Positions 10,082 to 22,051 of a stretch of DNA of 64,000 nt are shown one piece after another (position 1 is the stretch's first letter; each line of letters starts with the position of its first letter). The notes below the pieces were generated by a model, which searched no databases, was not told the DNA's origin, and saw only the letters and a list, made by a program, of their open reading frames with translations. Location of the stretch: the NCBI RefSeq assembly GCF_018294505.1, contig NC_057800.1, forward strand, positions 177,180,113-177,244,112, written 5' to 3'. The translations under genes were made by a program, and so were the position numbers. The DNA comes from Triticum aestivum. Taxonomy: Eukaryota > Streptophyta > Magnoliopsida > Poales > Poaceae.

Positions 10082-11502
10082 TGTTGGAGATATGCCCTAG
10101 AGGCAATCATGTATGATGATATTTCCTATGTGTTTATGAATAAAGATAGTCCTTGGACATTATCAATGATGTGTATCAGCAAGTACATGACTTGTTTGTG
10201 GGACTATGCATTGTACGATGACTGTCCTAAAAGGTCCCTAGTCGAAAGGGCTGTGTGGACGCGTAGCCAACTAGACTAGCATATGACACGGTCGATGGCT
10301 TGGTCTCACTAGCCATGGAGCATTGGATGCTAACCAGATAATATGGACTTGGAAGGATCTGGTCGAATTCGACGTAGTCAGATCCGAGTCGAGATAAGGT
10401 CCGAGTCGGACAGACCCAACTATGAGACGCAGCGATATGTCATATGTGAGTCTCGAGTACAACATATGTTCTATGTCCTAAGACCTGAGCTGACGCATGT
10501 ACTCGGGATGGTGACAAACTTGCTTTGGGCCAACCAAACGCTACTCCGTAACTGGGTAGTTATAAGGTAGGTTTCGGGTTTGTCCAGAACCATGCTGCGA
10601 GACATGGTCGAGCAAGATGGGATTTGCCCCTCCGATCAGGAGAGATATACTCTGGGCCCCTCGTGTGATCCGACCAGGATAAGCATGGACATGTGACAAG
10701 GACTATGAGATAATCTGGTTTTTGGTCGGCATCACTGGAACGAGAAAGAGGTCGGGCTAGCACAAGGATGACAGACTCGCCTTGAGCCCGACAACATATA
10801 TTGTGTGGCAAAAGGAATGGAAGTATGATGTATAGGTTCGCCTAACTTGCTTCATAGTCTGTTTGGTGTTCGGCATGCCTTGCTAGAGGCTGCTACCAAC
10901 TGTGCAGTTCGGAGGTGATCCGAACTACAACCAAGCCGGCTTGAACCTAAGGGGTCGCGCGCTTAAGGGAAGGAACCTACGAGGTCGGATCCGATGACAC
11001 TGGTCGGATGTGATCCGAGCTATATTCGGATTATGTCCGAGTAGACTTATGGGCTTTAGGGTCCGTGCGAGGCCTTGAGCCCGCGACGGACGCCTATATA
11101 AAGTGGAGGTGCCGCACACTCACACGATTGATCGCTTCAGGGCTGTCACTAGGGTTTGCATGTGTTGCGAATAGACACCTCCACTCGCCGCCGGTTGTAT
11201 GATCGGACCTAGAAGTCCGCCGCACGACGTTCCTCCTACACGCGCGGATACCGTTAAAGGCAGTGCACTTGCACCGCTCTGGCGAACCTGTGCGTGGGAA
11301 CCGACTACCGGCTGTACGAGGGAGATCGAACGAGGATGAGATGATCCACGCGGACGCGCTGCCCCAACTCTTCTTCTGCTGCATGACACTACGCGTCTAG
11401 TGGTAAAGAACTGTGATCCATCTCCCGTAGCATGTTCTTCGTTGTTCTGCGCGTAGGAAAATTTTAATTTGTAGTCGACACACCCTACAGTAGAACCCAA
11501 CA
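10082..11502 (+). repeat. Solo LTR of a BARE-related Copia element
   Basis: The LTR begins TGTTGGAGATATGCCCTAGAGG and ends AGAACCCAACA (1421 bp). It is flanked by the exact 5-bp duplication CATGG at 10077-10081 and 11503-11507. The start is shared with BARE/Angela LTRs but the body is different, so it is a related but separate Copia family that I cannot name with certainty. A TATA-like tatataaagtgg lies near 11094. No internal domain or second LTR remains, which indicates LTR-LTR recombination. Confidence 0.88.
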
Positions 11503-12589
11503 CATGGAACAACCTGCAATTGCACTTGCAACTAGCAATGCTATAAGAGGGGCTGAGCAAAGTGGTAACATAGCCAAACAACAGTTTGCTATGAAGGGTG
11601 AAAAGATTAGAGGCTGTCATGACAAGTTGGGAGGCTTGATAAACGAGCGGTAGGTAGCGCGACATAGCGATAGCATCGAGTCAACTAGCATAGCAAAGAT
11701 AGTAGTGAGATCCAAGGTGATGGTCATCTTGCCTGAAATCCCGCTAGGAAGAAGACCAAATCCATGTAGAAGAAGATGAACCAATGTAGTCGAACAGATC
11801 CTCACAATCGCAACGTAACTGGAACTTTCGAGAAGAAGCACAACCGGAAAGAAGCAAACAACACGGTGAACCAAGAAACATAAACATGGCATGATGCACA
11901 ACCAAGTATGATGCATGTCCATTTAAATAAGGCATGACATGACAAAGTACAACAAACAGTACTACAAGTTAAGTGGAGCCCAATATGTAACGAGTTGCAT
12001 ATTGACGAAGCACCACATTCAATTATTTAGTTCACTCTTGTTTATGTACTCAACAATATTATATATTGGTTAACATGGCAAGAAGTGAGGCATAAGTAAA
12101 CTACACATTTTAGGAAATTTAAATGAGGTCGAAAATAACAAACAACAATTCTGGAAAAATCCTCATATGCATATTTTGAATTAATGCAAACAACAATTTT
12201 AAACATCTTAAATGTTGTTATCATGATGCGGATGACATGCACAAGTTTTATGCGATTTTTATGAAAATGTTGACATGAGCATGTTATGAAGCACTTGTCA
12301 CCGTGGCAAAACGAATGGGGTGCCACGACAATGACAACGGAAATGGTGCCACGACAACATTCGGATGATCTGACAACTCGTCGAGATGTTGGTGCAAAAA
12401 AAAGTGTGACAGGAGCGTGTTATGCAAGGATGATGGAGTGATTCTAGATACCAAGTTCCCACGTGTCATGGCAAATGAGGAATGCACAAGCGGCGATTCC
12501 AACATGGTGCAAACACAAGCATCTCATAAGACGCATGTGCATTCGCCCACGGACGGTCTTTTCGGGGTTATACCTTCGAAGCGTGCATT

Positions 12590-12950
12590 CGGGGTGGTTT
12601 GAGTCAAGCGGTGTAGTCGTTCACGGTCGTCGTGGAAAGTAGTGGTACTCGGCGATGGTGGTGGAAGTAGTGGTACACGTTTCGTAGTCGTACACATTCT
12701 GTAGATGTTCGGGGTCGTATTGAGGAACTTGACGTCCACGGGATCTTCGAGGGTCGACGGTAGTGGTACACACGAAGGTAGTCGAACTTGACCCTTGCGT
12801 TGCACGTGTCTTCAGTGATGATAGTCGTACACACGTTGTAGTTGAACTTGACGGATCCGAGGGCTCCGGGCGTCGTGGTACTTGGCATCCAAGTGGGCTC
12901 AGGGAGACTTGTGTATTTGTGTAGTCGTACACGGGACATGTTGCCGCGGT
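12590..12950. repeat. Degenerate GTAGTCGTACAC repeat array
   Basis: About ten variants of gtagtcgtacac, gtagtggtacac and gtagtcgaactt recur every 30-60 bases. The array lies next to the GC-rich part of the LARD LTR and is not seen in the LARD at 32146-43441. The overlapping open frames here (for example 12524-12805, 12604-12939 minus) follow from the repeat composition. Confidence 0.6.
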
Positions 12951-13815
12951 CTTGGCGGCTTGAGCAGGGCTAGCGCGGAGGCGAACGAGGCCGCTGGGAC
13001 TTGAGGGATGTGTGGCGTGCGGCTGCTGGCGAATGGGGCCCACACTGACGTGGTCAGCACGGGCTCGCGCGTGGCCTCCAGCAGGACTTGGCGAACAATG
13101 CAGAAGCAAGGCAGTGGCGACGCTGCTCCTGCGGCTTGGCGGGTGGCCTGCGGTGGAGGTCAACTCCAACACGGACGGGGCACCAGAGTCGGATCCGGCA
13201 GTGACCTTGCCGGATCTTGGGACGAACAACGGAGGTGGTGGACTTGGAACTCCGGACGTCGATGCGACTGGAGCATGGGGAGGCGAAGCAGGCGTCGAGG
13301 CAGGGGCAACGAGAGCCGGAGGGGACGCGGGGTCGCGATGGTGGCGGCAGGCCGGCCTGGTTCACGGGCGGAGATAGCCGCTTCGATGGTGGCGCGGGAG
13401 GCCGGGTGCGACGCCATGGGGAGGCGGCGACACGAAGTAGGGGAGGCTGCAGGGGCAGCGCTGGTCGTCGATGAGGGCGACGGGGAGGCCCGATGGCGCG
13501 ACACCAATGGCGGTGAGGAGGAGGCTCGCGCGGAGGAACGACGCTCGGCGGCGAGGCCGGTATCGAGGAGGAGGTCTGCGCCGCGATGAACAAGGAGGGG
13601 ATCGAGGGAAAGGGACGATGGGATCGGGAGAGAGAGGCCGCTAGGGAGATGGGGATCGAGGGGAGATGGCGGCGCTGCGGGAGGGAGAGGGTGAGATCGA
13701 GAGGAGGGGGGTCGGGCGCCCTAGTGGCTAGGGCTAGGAGCGGGGGCTGCTGGGCCTTAGGTGCAGATGGGCCTAGGAGGGCTGGCATGGGAGTTGGGAG
13801 GCCCAGTTGAGCTGG

Positions 13816-13820
<5 letters not shown>

Positions 13821-13874
<54 letters not shown>
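13821..13874. repeat. (CT)27 microsatellite
   Basis: A pure CT dinucleotide run of 54 bases within the LARD LTR. It creates artefactual Ser-Leu and Arg-Glu repeat frames on the two strands. Confidence 0.97.
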
Positions 13875-13875
<1 letters not shown>

Positions 13876-14375
13876 ATTCTAATCTTAACAGAAAACTTGC
13901 AAAGAAAAATGAAGGGTAGAGCTGGAATTCCAACAAGTGACATATTTTCCTGGAGACAGAAAAATATAGAGGATTTAATGAAAATGGTTGGAAACGGTTT
14001 AGAAGATGCAAATTCAAATGAATTTGAATAAAACTCAAATTGTTTGAATTTGGAAGCTATTTAAATAGAGACCAAATGAGATGAGGTTTTAACTGGTAAC
14101 CCTACATGAATAGCATGATTTATGGGCAGAAGCTGGACATTTATGGATAAACTAAAATTGCAACTCAATTTTGCTAAAAGGCTCCAAAGGAAGAAAAGAA
14201 GTTGAGTTGGATAAAAAGGAAATTTGAAGAACGGTGCAAATGTGTTATGGGTGATTCCAAGACAATGGAAAGGTTTAATATAGCTCCCTAAATATTGGGA
14301 GGATATGTTATAAAGAGAACTCACCATGTGAATTCCCTCAGTTTAAATCATTGTTGAGGAAATCGTTAACTGGTA

Positions 14376-14525
14376 GTTGCTCGGTCGGCTGGTGAGTAGG
14401 GGATTAATAGGCTAATTGGCAAGTTAATCGGCCATTTAATCAATTAATCGGACGATTTATCGGGTAATCGGCTACTCGGGGACCCTATGAGTAGGGATTA
14501 ATCAGTAAGTTAACTGGTTAATCGG
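14376..14525. repeat. Cluster of TTAATCGG-like short repeats
   Basis: Variants of ttaatcgg, gtaatcgg and attaatagg recur at least seven times in 150 bases, near the 5' (U3) end of the LARD LTR on the minus strand. No counterpart is seen in the LARD LTRs at 32146 and 39256. It could be a local expansion or a binding-site cluster. Confidence 0.55.
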
Positions 14526-14712
14526 ATGGATTCTTGAACAGGGGTTTAAATAGATCTAAAGATCTATGCAATTTAGAGAAAACATTTAAGTTGGTAATGA
14601 TGACATGATGCAATGCAAATGATGCAATGATGAGATGCAACAAACAACTAAAACACACAACAACAACGAAATAACTGGAAGGCCTCTGGAGCGTCGGTCT
14701 CGGGTCATTACA

Positions 14713-17700
14713 ACTCTCCTCCACTTACAAGAGATCTCGCCCCGAGATCTAGGGATGGCACCGGAGAGAAGCGGAAAAGGAAGAGGTAAAACAAAGTTGC
14801 TTCTTTGACAAACGAGTGAGACCACGAGCCTTGAGAGGTTGGACAACTTGAAAGAAAGAATGCAACGGAGATGAATGAGATTGAAAAGCTCCATTATAAA
14901 AGAGGAACAAGGAACATTATGAGAACCTTGTGGGTTGAAAGTCATGACACAAGAGCTTAACGAACCAAATTAATATGAAACCTGATACGTCTCCAACGTA
15001 TCTATAATTTTTGATTGCTCCATGCTATATTATCTACTGTTTTGCACATTATTTGGCTTTATTATCCACTTTTATATTATTTTTGGGACTAACCTATTAA
15101 CCGGAGGCCCAACCCAGAATTGTTGTTTTTTGCCTGTTTTAGGGTTTCGAAGAAAAGGAATATCAAACGGAGTCCAAACGGAATGAAACCTTCGGGAACG
15201 TGATTTTCTCAACGAATAAGACCAGAGAGACTTGGACCCTACGTCAAGAAAAGAAACAGGAGGCCACGAGGTAGGGGGCACGCCTGCCTACCCTAGGCAC
15301 GCCCTCCACCCTCATGGGTCCCCTGTTGCTCCACCGACATACTCCGTCCTCCTATATATATCCACGTACCCCCAAACGATCAGATACGGAGCCAAAACCT
15401 TAATTCCACCGCCGCAACTTTCTGTATCCACGAGATCCCATCTTGGGGCCTGTTCCAGAGCTCCGCGGGAGGGGGCATCGATCACGGAGGGCTTCTACAT
15501 CAACACCATAGCCCCTCCGATGAAGTGTGAGTAGTTCACCTCAGACCTACGGGTCCATAGTTAGTAGCTAGATGGCTTCTTCTCTCTTTTTGGATCTCAA
15601 TACAATGTTCTCCCCCTCTCTTGTGGAGATCTATTCGATGTAATCTTCTTTTTGCAGTGTGTTTGTTGAGACTGATGAATTGTGGGTTTATGATCAAGTC
15701 TATCTATGAATAATATTTGAATCTTCTCTGAATTCTTTGATGTATGATTGGTTATCTTTGCAAGTCTCTTCGAATTATCAGTTTGGTTTGGCCTACTAGA
15801 TTGATCTTTCTTGCAATGGGAGAAGTGCTTAGCTTTGGGTTCAATCTTGCGGTGTCCTTTCCCGGTGACAGTAAGGGCAGCAAGGCACGTATTGTATTGT
15901 TGCCATCGAGGATAACAAGATGGGTTTTCTTCATATTGCATGAGTCTATCCCTCTACATCATGTCATCTTGCTTAAGGCGTTACTCTGTTTTTAACTTAA
16001 TACTCTAGATGCATGTTGGATAGTGGTCGATGAGTGGAGTAATAGTAGTAGATGCAGGCAGGAGTCGGTCTACTTGTCTCGGACGTGATGCCTATATACA
16101 TGATCATACCTAGATATTCTCATAAATATGCTCAATTCTATCAATTGCTCAACAGTAATTTGTTCACCCACCATAGAATACTTATGCTCTTGAGAGAAGC
16201 CACTAGTGAAACCTATGGCCCCCGGGTCTATCTTTATCATATTGATCTCCTACTACTTAGTTATTTCCTTTGCTATTTACTTTGCCTTTATTTTACTTTG
16301 CATCTTTTATCATAAAAATACCAAAAATATTATCTTATCATATCTATCAGATCTCACTCTCATAAGTGGCCCTATAGGGATTGACAACCCCTATTTGCGT
16401 TGGTTGCGAGGATTTATTTGTTTTGTGCAGGTGCGAGGGACTCGCGCGTAGCCTCCTACTGGATTGATACCTTGGTTCTCAAAAACTGAGGGAAATACTT
16501 ATGCTACTTTGCTGCATCATCCCTTCCTCTTCGGGGAAAACCAACGTAGTGCTCAAGAGGTAGCAAAACCACACTGGTATAACGAGATAGACAAGGAACA
16601 AGAATGACATAATTTGGATAGCACTCCGCTTGAACATGGAACAAATGGAACATGAACTTGACAAGATGGGGTGATAACTCGAAGAGAGCAGCAACACAAT
16701 GCCTCAGGAAAAGAATAGAAGCTCAATCGTTTGAAATAAAAAGAACGGAGTAGAAAATGACAACTTCTACCACATTGAAGTAGAAAAACATCCTTACAAA
16801 GAAGGATTGAACGGAGTTGTTGGAAAATCAACAACAAAAAGACCAAGCTTGTTGTAAGATTATGGAAAACATCCCAAAACATGAGGTGACAACCGGCCAC
16901 TAATGGAAACAGTTGATTGGATTGAGATCAACAAGGAGATGAAAACTCCTTTGCCGAGAGAATAGGAGGAAACTTGGATTATTGATAGGCACCACAATTA
17001 GCAACATTCCTTATGGAAGGCTTTAAGTGAAATATAACCCAAGATAACTCCAATGAAGAAACTATGGGTTCAAACATCTCATTCTTGAGAATTAAGAATG
17101 ATATACTGCCACCTCAAAAGATAAGGGAGAACAATTGCACTTCGGAATGCAAGATGAAGAATGCTTGAGCTCCTCTAACAAGAATCTTAGAGAACACTTC
17201 AAGAAGGAATTAAATCCTTGATGAACCACCATGAAGAAACTCTCGAAGAACTCTGGCGGTCGCAAAGAAAGGAAGCTTGAAAAGGATAAGATGAATCCTT
17301 GCATTGATTAGATGGAGCTTCGTGATGATATAATCGAGAAAAATTGGAACCCCGAAAAAGAAAGATGAACAATTGAAACCAATAATTTTGATGAACCTCC
17401 GGAATAAGGAATCGAATTTACTCGATGAAACAAGAATAAGAATTACATTATGCTTATCCTTCATCAATTAAATTGATGACCAATGGATTTGACATACTAC
17501 TCATTCTTGTTGAAAAGGGGTTAAGGAGAGATATAGCGCAAACTTGGGAAAGTCTTGAACGAACCACTAGTAGGAATTGAAAAAGAACGTAGCAAAGGGA
17601 TGAATCACTGGGAAGAATTAGAAAACGAACTTGACAGAATTTAGATACATGAGAACGAATAGATCATGAGCTGACTAGAGAATACTTGAATGATGCACCG

Positions 17701-19552
17701 GAACAATTGGGGAATGAGAGCTGAACGTTGAGAATGAATAAACCCGAAATGATGGCCTTCGTAGGAATAAAATGGAAAGAACTCATGAAATGCTTCGGAT
17801 GGGTATGAAAAGAATTCTCATGACTAGAAATGATTTGAGAGGATGGCATGAAGGTAGAACCACAAAATTTTAAGATAACGGACCAAGAATTAGGAAAAAT
17901 TCTTCTTCGGTCTTCAAATGTTGAGACTGATGATGAGAACCACCATGACAATTGATGAGACACTCCAGAACAATGAAGAATAGAAATGATGAACCAACGA
18001 TGAAAAGAATTTGGAAGCGATCTTGAAGAAGGCATTAGACTGATGAAAATTCATTCTTACGTCAAACTATGAAAAGAATTTGAGAATAGCTCCGGAAAAA
18101 TTAGAAGAGTCGGGTAAGATCCTGGGAAAAGACCTGTGGGTTAGGTCCCACTCAAAACAAACACCGTTGGAAAATATTGCTTAGGAAGCGATAATGCACC
18201 GGTTGATTTGAATGGCTTGTATGAGATAACTACCTCAAAATACCTTGAACGGATTGAGAATGGAAACGGATCTTCCAAGATATCTTCAGCACTCCGGAAC
18301 AAATGGAAAGCAAGAGGTGAATGATTAAGAGATACACCGGCATAAGAAAGCACTTGAAACGAGGAAGGGGATAAGATCAGCACCGAAAGCTTGAATTGAA
18401 TCCACTAGAAAAGAATACGAGAATGAAGAATAATAAACTTGAAGCTTCATGAGCATCTTCCTGAGAATCACCGGATAAGAACATTGAAAGAAAAGACTGA
18501 AGAGACTTCTCGCAAATAAAAGGATACATGATTATGAAATCTGAATCCTTGAAGAAAAAAAGGGGTGGGAGGGCGGGAAAAACAAAGACAACTTGGGACA
18601 GATGAAACAAACAACATTGAGAAAGCTGAGAATTGATCTCGCGAATGTTGAAATGATCGGATCCACTTGAAGAGAAGCACGCCGGTTGGAAAAGAATTAA
18701 CATGACAACCTCGGTGATCAAGAAGGATTAGTATTCACATAGAAATATGAGAACACCGCTTAGGAAAGGTATGGATTCAACACTTGATATTGAAGCAACT
18801 CAAATACCACAACTCAAAAGAAAACAAAGGATTTGGCTTGCAAAAGTAGCCAGAAACAAATACATAACCCATCATGCATTTGTTGGAAGGATAACCCTAG
18901 GTAACTACTTGAATTCCCACCTATGTACTCCTGAAACTCTCTGGTTATGCAATCTGGTGTTGGGGATACAGGGAGGCACAAATATCTCACACAACTAACA
19001 AATCCTGCACTCCAACACTATCCATCCGTCAACACATAACCGAGAAAACCGCGGAAATTGTGTACCTCAGACCTTCGAAAACATCCGATATACTAGATGT
19101 GGCAATACATCTGATCGCTCTCCCAGTACTGGCTGTCGTCAAACTACTCTCACCACAAATAGTATAGAAGCGTTTTCGATGTCGGTGACCTCTTATTCCG
19201 AAACTGAAAAGATAAACACTATGACGAAAACACCATGGAGATCAACTCCCCGGGACACTGCCACAACCCCTAAATGAAAGGAGGCACCAAGACAGAATTC
19301 CCATCACAATGATATTGCAACGATCCAACAATACCCGCATGATCCTAAAAAAATGAGTGAAAAAGGATAGAAGAGTGGGAAAACACCTACGTCATGATTC
19401 CTCACGAGAGCGATGAAGGAGCTGAGGAGTAAAAAGAATTCCTACTCTCCGATATAATTAGACTCAAAAATAGATTTCTTCTAGACTCAACAACGGCAGT
19501 GGTTCGATCAATCAAGGGGGCTCCTAAGGTCGGTAAGGCTCTGATACCAACT
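14713..19552 (-). other. LARD internal domain, non-coding, interrupted by a solo LTR
   Basis: On the minus strand it starts with primer-binding site TGGTATCAGAGC (19549-19538) and ends in a purine-rich tract (GTAAGTGGAGGAGAGT, 14728-14713) before the LARD LTR. It aligns in reverse with 36327-39255 over most of its length. Without the nested solo LTR and one duplication it is about 3.25 kb. No frame encodes gag, protease, reverse transcriptase or integrase; the many 60-120 codon frames here are not conserved with the other LARD copy. This fits a LARD, whose proteins must come from another element. Confidence 0.78.
14983..16565 (+). repeat. Solo LTR, Athila-type (Sabrina/WHAM-like)
   Basis: The LTR starts TGATACGTCTCCAACG and ends CTCAAGAGGTAGCA (1583 bp). 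The 5-bp duplication AAACC is exact at 14978-14982 and 16566-16570. It is in opposite orientation to the LARD internal domain it entered. No internal sequence remains. Confidence 0.93.
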
Positions 19553-19815
19553 TGTAGAGCCCCGGACACACCCGCCGGTGGTCGTTACTCCTGGCGGGAT
19601 CTAGGCTGGCCCCATAGATCAATACTACTCTTTTCTGCACACTTTGTCCTCACTCGTGCGCACCCGGGAGAAACTTCCCGGTCGGTCACCCATCCCGAAA
19701 CTACTCCAAGCTGAGCACGCTTAACTTTGGAGTTCTGTCTGAATGGCTTCCGGAAAAGAAGGAATTATTTATTGATATGAGTAGTCTATCATCCCTATTA
19801 AGCCAGGCTATCACA
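19553..19815 (-). repeat. Cassandra 5' LTR (263 bp)
   Basis: On the minus strand it runs from TGTGATAGCCTGGC to GGGGCTCTACA. It is the same length as the partner at 8219-8481. The primer-binding site follows at 19549-19538, but the sequence after it is LARD, not Cassandra. The outer edge carries the CCAT target duplication. Confidence 0.9.
19651..19751 (-). other. 5S-rRNA-like segment in Cassandra LTR
   Basis: Box A-like AGTTAAGCGTGCT lies at 19726-19714 and box C-like GGATGGGTGAC at 19695-19685 on the minus strand, as in the partner LTR. It is an LTR component and not a 5S gene. Confidence 0.88.
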
Positions 19816-20506
19816 CCATTCTTCTTGAAGTTCCCCTTCTTTCCCTTGCCATTTTTCTTGAAAATATTGGTCTTGTTAACCATCAAACTTGATGCTCTTT
19901 CTTGATTTCTACCTTCCCAGCTTTGAGCATAGCGAAGAGCTCGGGAATTGTCTTATCCATCCCTTGCATATTATAGTTCACCATGAAGCCTTTGTAGCTT
20001 GGTGGCAGTGATTAAAGACCTTTGTCAATAACACTATCATCCGGAAGATTAACTCTCAGCTGAGTCAAGTGGTTATGGTACCCAGACATTTTGAGTATGT
20101 GTTCACTGACAGAACTGTTCTCCTCCATCTTACAACTATAGAACTTGTTGGAGACTTCATATCTCTCAACTCGGGCATTTGCTTGAAATATTAACTTCAA
20201 CTCCCGAAACATCTCATATGGTCCATGATGTTTGAAACGTCTTTGAAGTCCCAATTCTAAGCCGTAGAGCATGGCACATTGAGCTATAGAGTAGTCATCA
20301 CACCGCGTCTGCCAGATGTTCAAAGCGTCTACATTAGCGGGAGGGGGCTTTTCACCTAGCGGTGCATCAAGGACATAATAATTCTGTGCAGCAATGAGGA
20401 TAATCCTCAAGTTACGGACCCAGTCCGTGTAGTTGGTATGATCATCTTTCAACTTAGCTTTCTCTAGGAACACATTAAAATTCAAGGGAACGGTAGCACG
20501 GGCCAT
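19816..20506 (-). pseudogene. BARE/Angela gag (capsid) pseudogene, N-terminal part
   Basis: The frame from Met at 20506 (MARATVPLNFNVF) to 20012 encodes the Copia capsid region, including YTDWVRNLRIIL, GLELGLQRRFKHH and KFYSCKMEENSSVSEH, which resemble the UBN2 gag family. The longer frame starting at 20551 includes leader sequence, so 20506 is preferred. A TAA at 20012-20014 interrupts it, after which homologous coding resumes (SYKGFMVNYNMQGMD). A one-base loss near 19888 changes frame before VNKTNIFKKNGKGKK. The frame is then cut by the composite insertion at 19815 and picks up again at 8218. Capsid protein cannot be made from this copy. Confidence 0.9.
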
Positions 20507-21743
20507 TGATCTACAACATAGATATGCAAAAACTATCAGGACTAAGTTCATGATAAATTAAGTTCAATTAATCATATTACTTAAGAACTCCCACTTAGAT
20601 AGACATCCCTTGAGTCATCTAAATGATCATGTGATCCATATCAACTAAACCATGTCCTATCATCACGTGAGATAGAGTGGTTTTCAATGGTGAGCAGCTC
20701 TATGTTGATCGTATCTACTATATGATTCATGTTCGACCTTTCGGTCTCCAGTGTTCCAAGGCCATGTCTGTACATGCTAGGCTCGTCAAGTTTAACCCGA
20801 GTATTCCGCACGTGCAAAACTGTCTTGCACCCGTTGTATGTGAACGTAGAGCTTATCACACCCGATCATCACGTGGTGTCTCGGCACGATGAACTGTCGT
20901 AATGGTGCATACTCAGGGAGAACACTTATACCTTGAAATTTTAGTGACATATCATCTTATAATGCTACCTCCTTACTAAGAAAAATAAGATGCATAAAAG
21001 ATAAACATCACATGCAATCAAAATATGTGACATGATATGGCCATCATCATCTTGTGCCTTTGATCTCCATCTCCAAAGCACCCTCATGATCTCCATCGTC
21101 ACCGGCTTGACACCTTGATCTCCATCGTAGCGTCGTTGTCGTCTCGCCAACTACTGCTTCTACAACTATCACTAACACATAGTGATAAAGTAAAGCAATT
21201 ACATGGCGATTGCATTTCATACAATAAAGCGACAACCATAAGGCTCCTGCCAGTTGCCGATAACTTTTTACAAAACATGATCATCTCATGCAATAACATA
21301 TATCACATCATGTCTTGACCATATCACATCACAATATGCCCTACAAAAACAAGTTAGACGTCTTCTACTTTGTTGTTGCATGTTTTACGTGACTGCTATG
21401 GGCTTCTAGTAAGAACCATTCTTACCTACGCATCAAAATCACAACGATGTTTCGTCAAGTTTGTTGTTCTAACCTTCAACAAGGACCAACCATAGTCAAA
21501 TTCGATTCAACTAAAGTAGGAGAAACAGACACCCACCAACCACTTTTATGCAAAACAAGTTGCATGTTTGTCGGTGGAACCGGTCTCATGAAGGTGGTCA
21601 TGTAAGGTTAGTCCGGTCCGCTTCATCCAACAATACTGCCGGATCAATATAAGAAGTTGGTGGTAAGCAGTATGACTATCATCGCCCACAACTCTTTGTG
21701 TTCTACTCGTGCATATCATCTACGCATCTAGCTCTGATAACAT
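20507..21743 (-). other. BARE/Angela 5' leader and primer-binding site
   Basis: This is non-coding leader between the 5' LTR and gag. The primer-binding site lies at 21742-21731 (TGTTATCAGAGC), one base off TGGTATCAGAGC, the complement of the tRNA-iMet 3' end. The sequence matches the leader of the plus-strand Angela at 61478-62173 in reverse complement. The short frames inside it are not protein genes. Confidence 0.8.
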
Positions 21744-22051
21744 TGTTGGGGAACGTAGCATGCAATTTCAAAAAATTTCCTACAATCACGCAAGATCTAT
21801 CTTGGAGATGCATAGCAACGGGAGGGGGAGAGTGTGTCCATGTACCCTTGTAGACCGAAAGCTGAAGTGTTTACTTAACGTGGTTGATGTAGTCGAACGT
21901 CTTCTCGATTCAACCGATCAAGTACCGAACATACGACACCTCCGAGTTCTACACACGTTCAGCTCCATGACGTCCCTGAACTCTTGATCCAGCAAGGTGT
22001 TGAGGGAGTGTTTCGTTAGCACGACGGCATGGTGACGGTGATGGTGAAGTG

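Larger units (their letters stand above)
8678..14712 (-). repeat. Giant LARD (Sukkula-like) LTR, interrupted
   Basis: On the minus strand it starts TGTAATGACCCGAGACC (14712) and ends in ATCTTGGGCGCTACA (8678). It is a diverged relative of the 4.2-kb LTRs at 32146-36326 and 39256-43441. Shared landmarks include the 'gggacacccctgcag' block near 9458 and the block before 10077 that matches 34920-35160. Without the nested solo LTR and its duplication it is about 4.6 kb. A GC-rich part lies at about 12950-13810 (the overlapping Ala/Arg/Pro-rich frames there run on both strands and look non-coding), with a CT microsatellite beside it. It has a TTAATCGG cluster and a GTAGTCGTACAC repeat that the other LARD lacks. 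Confidence 0.75.
8219..19815 (-). mobile_element. Composite element: Cassandra TRIM carrying a LARD internal domain plus one LARD LTR
   Basis: Two 263-bp Cassandra LTRs in the same orientation bound 11.6 kb inserted in BARE gag. The target duplication is CCAT (8215-8218 and 19816-19819; CCATT also fits if one T is shared). Order on the minus strand: Cassandra 5' LTR (19815-19553), primer-binding site, LARD internal domain (19552-14713), one LARD LTR (14712-8678), a second primer-binding site, Cassandra internal domain (8677-8482), Cassandra 3' LTR (8481-8219). The same 20 bases, ggctctgataccaacttgta on the plus strand, occur at both inner junctions (8662-8681 and 19537-19556). Two solo LTRs were later inserted inside the LARD part. 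None of it encodes a transposition protein. Confidence 0.85.

Noticed and set aside
12621..13810. Overlapping Arg/Pro/Ala-rich open frames of up to 244 codons on both strands
   Set aside because: They lie in a GC-rich part of a LARD LTR; every frame is open because of composition, and none is preserved as a protein in the other LARD copies.
16479..18721. Several 70-123 codon minus-strand frames
   Set aside because: They are in the LARD non-coding internal domain, T-rich on that strand, and not conserved as protein with 36343-39255.
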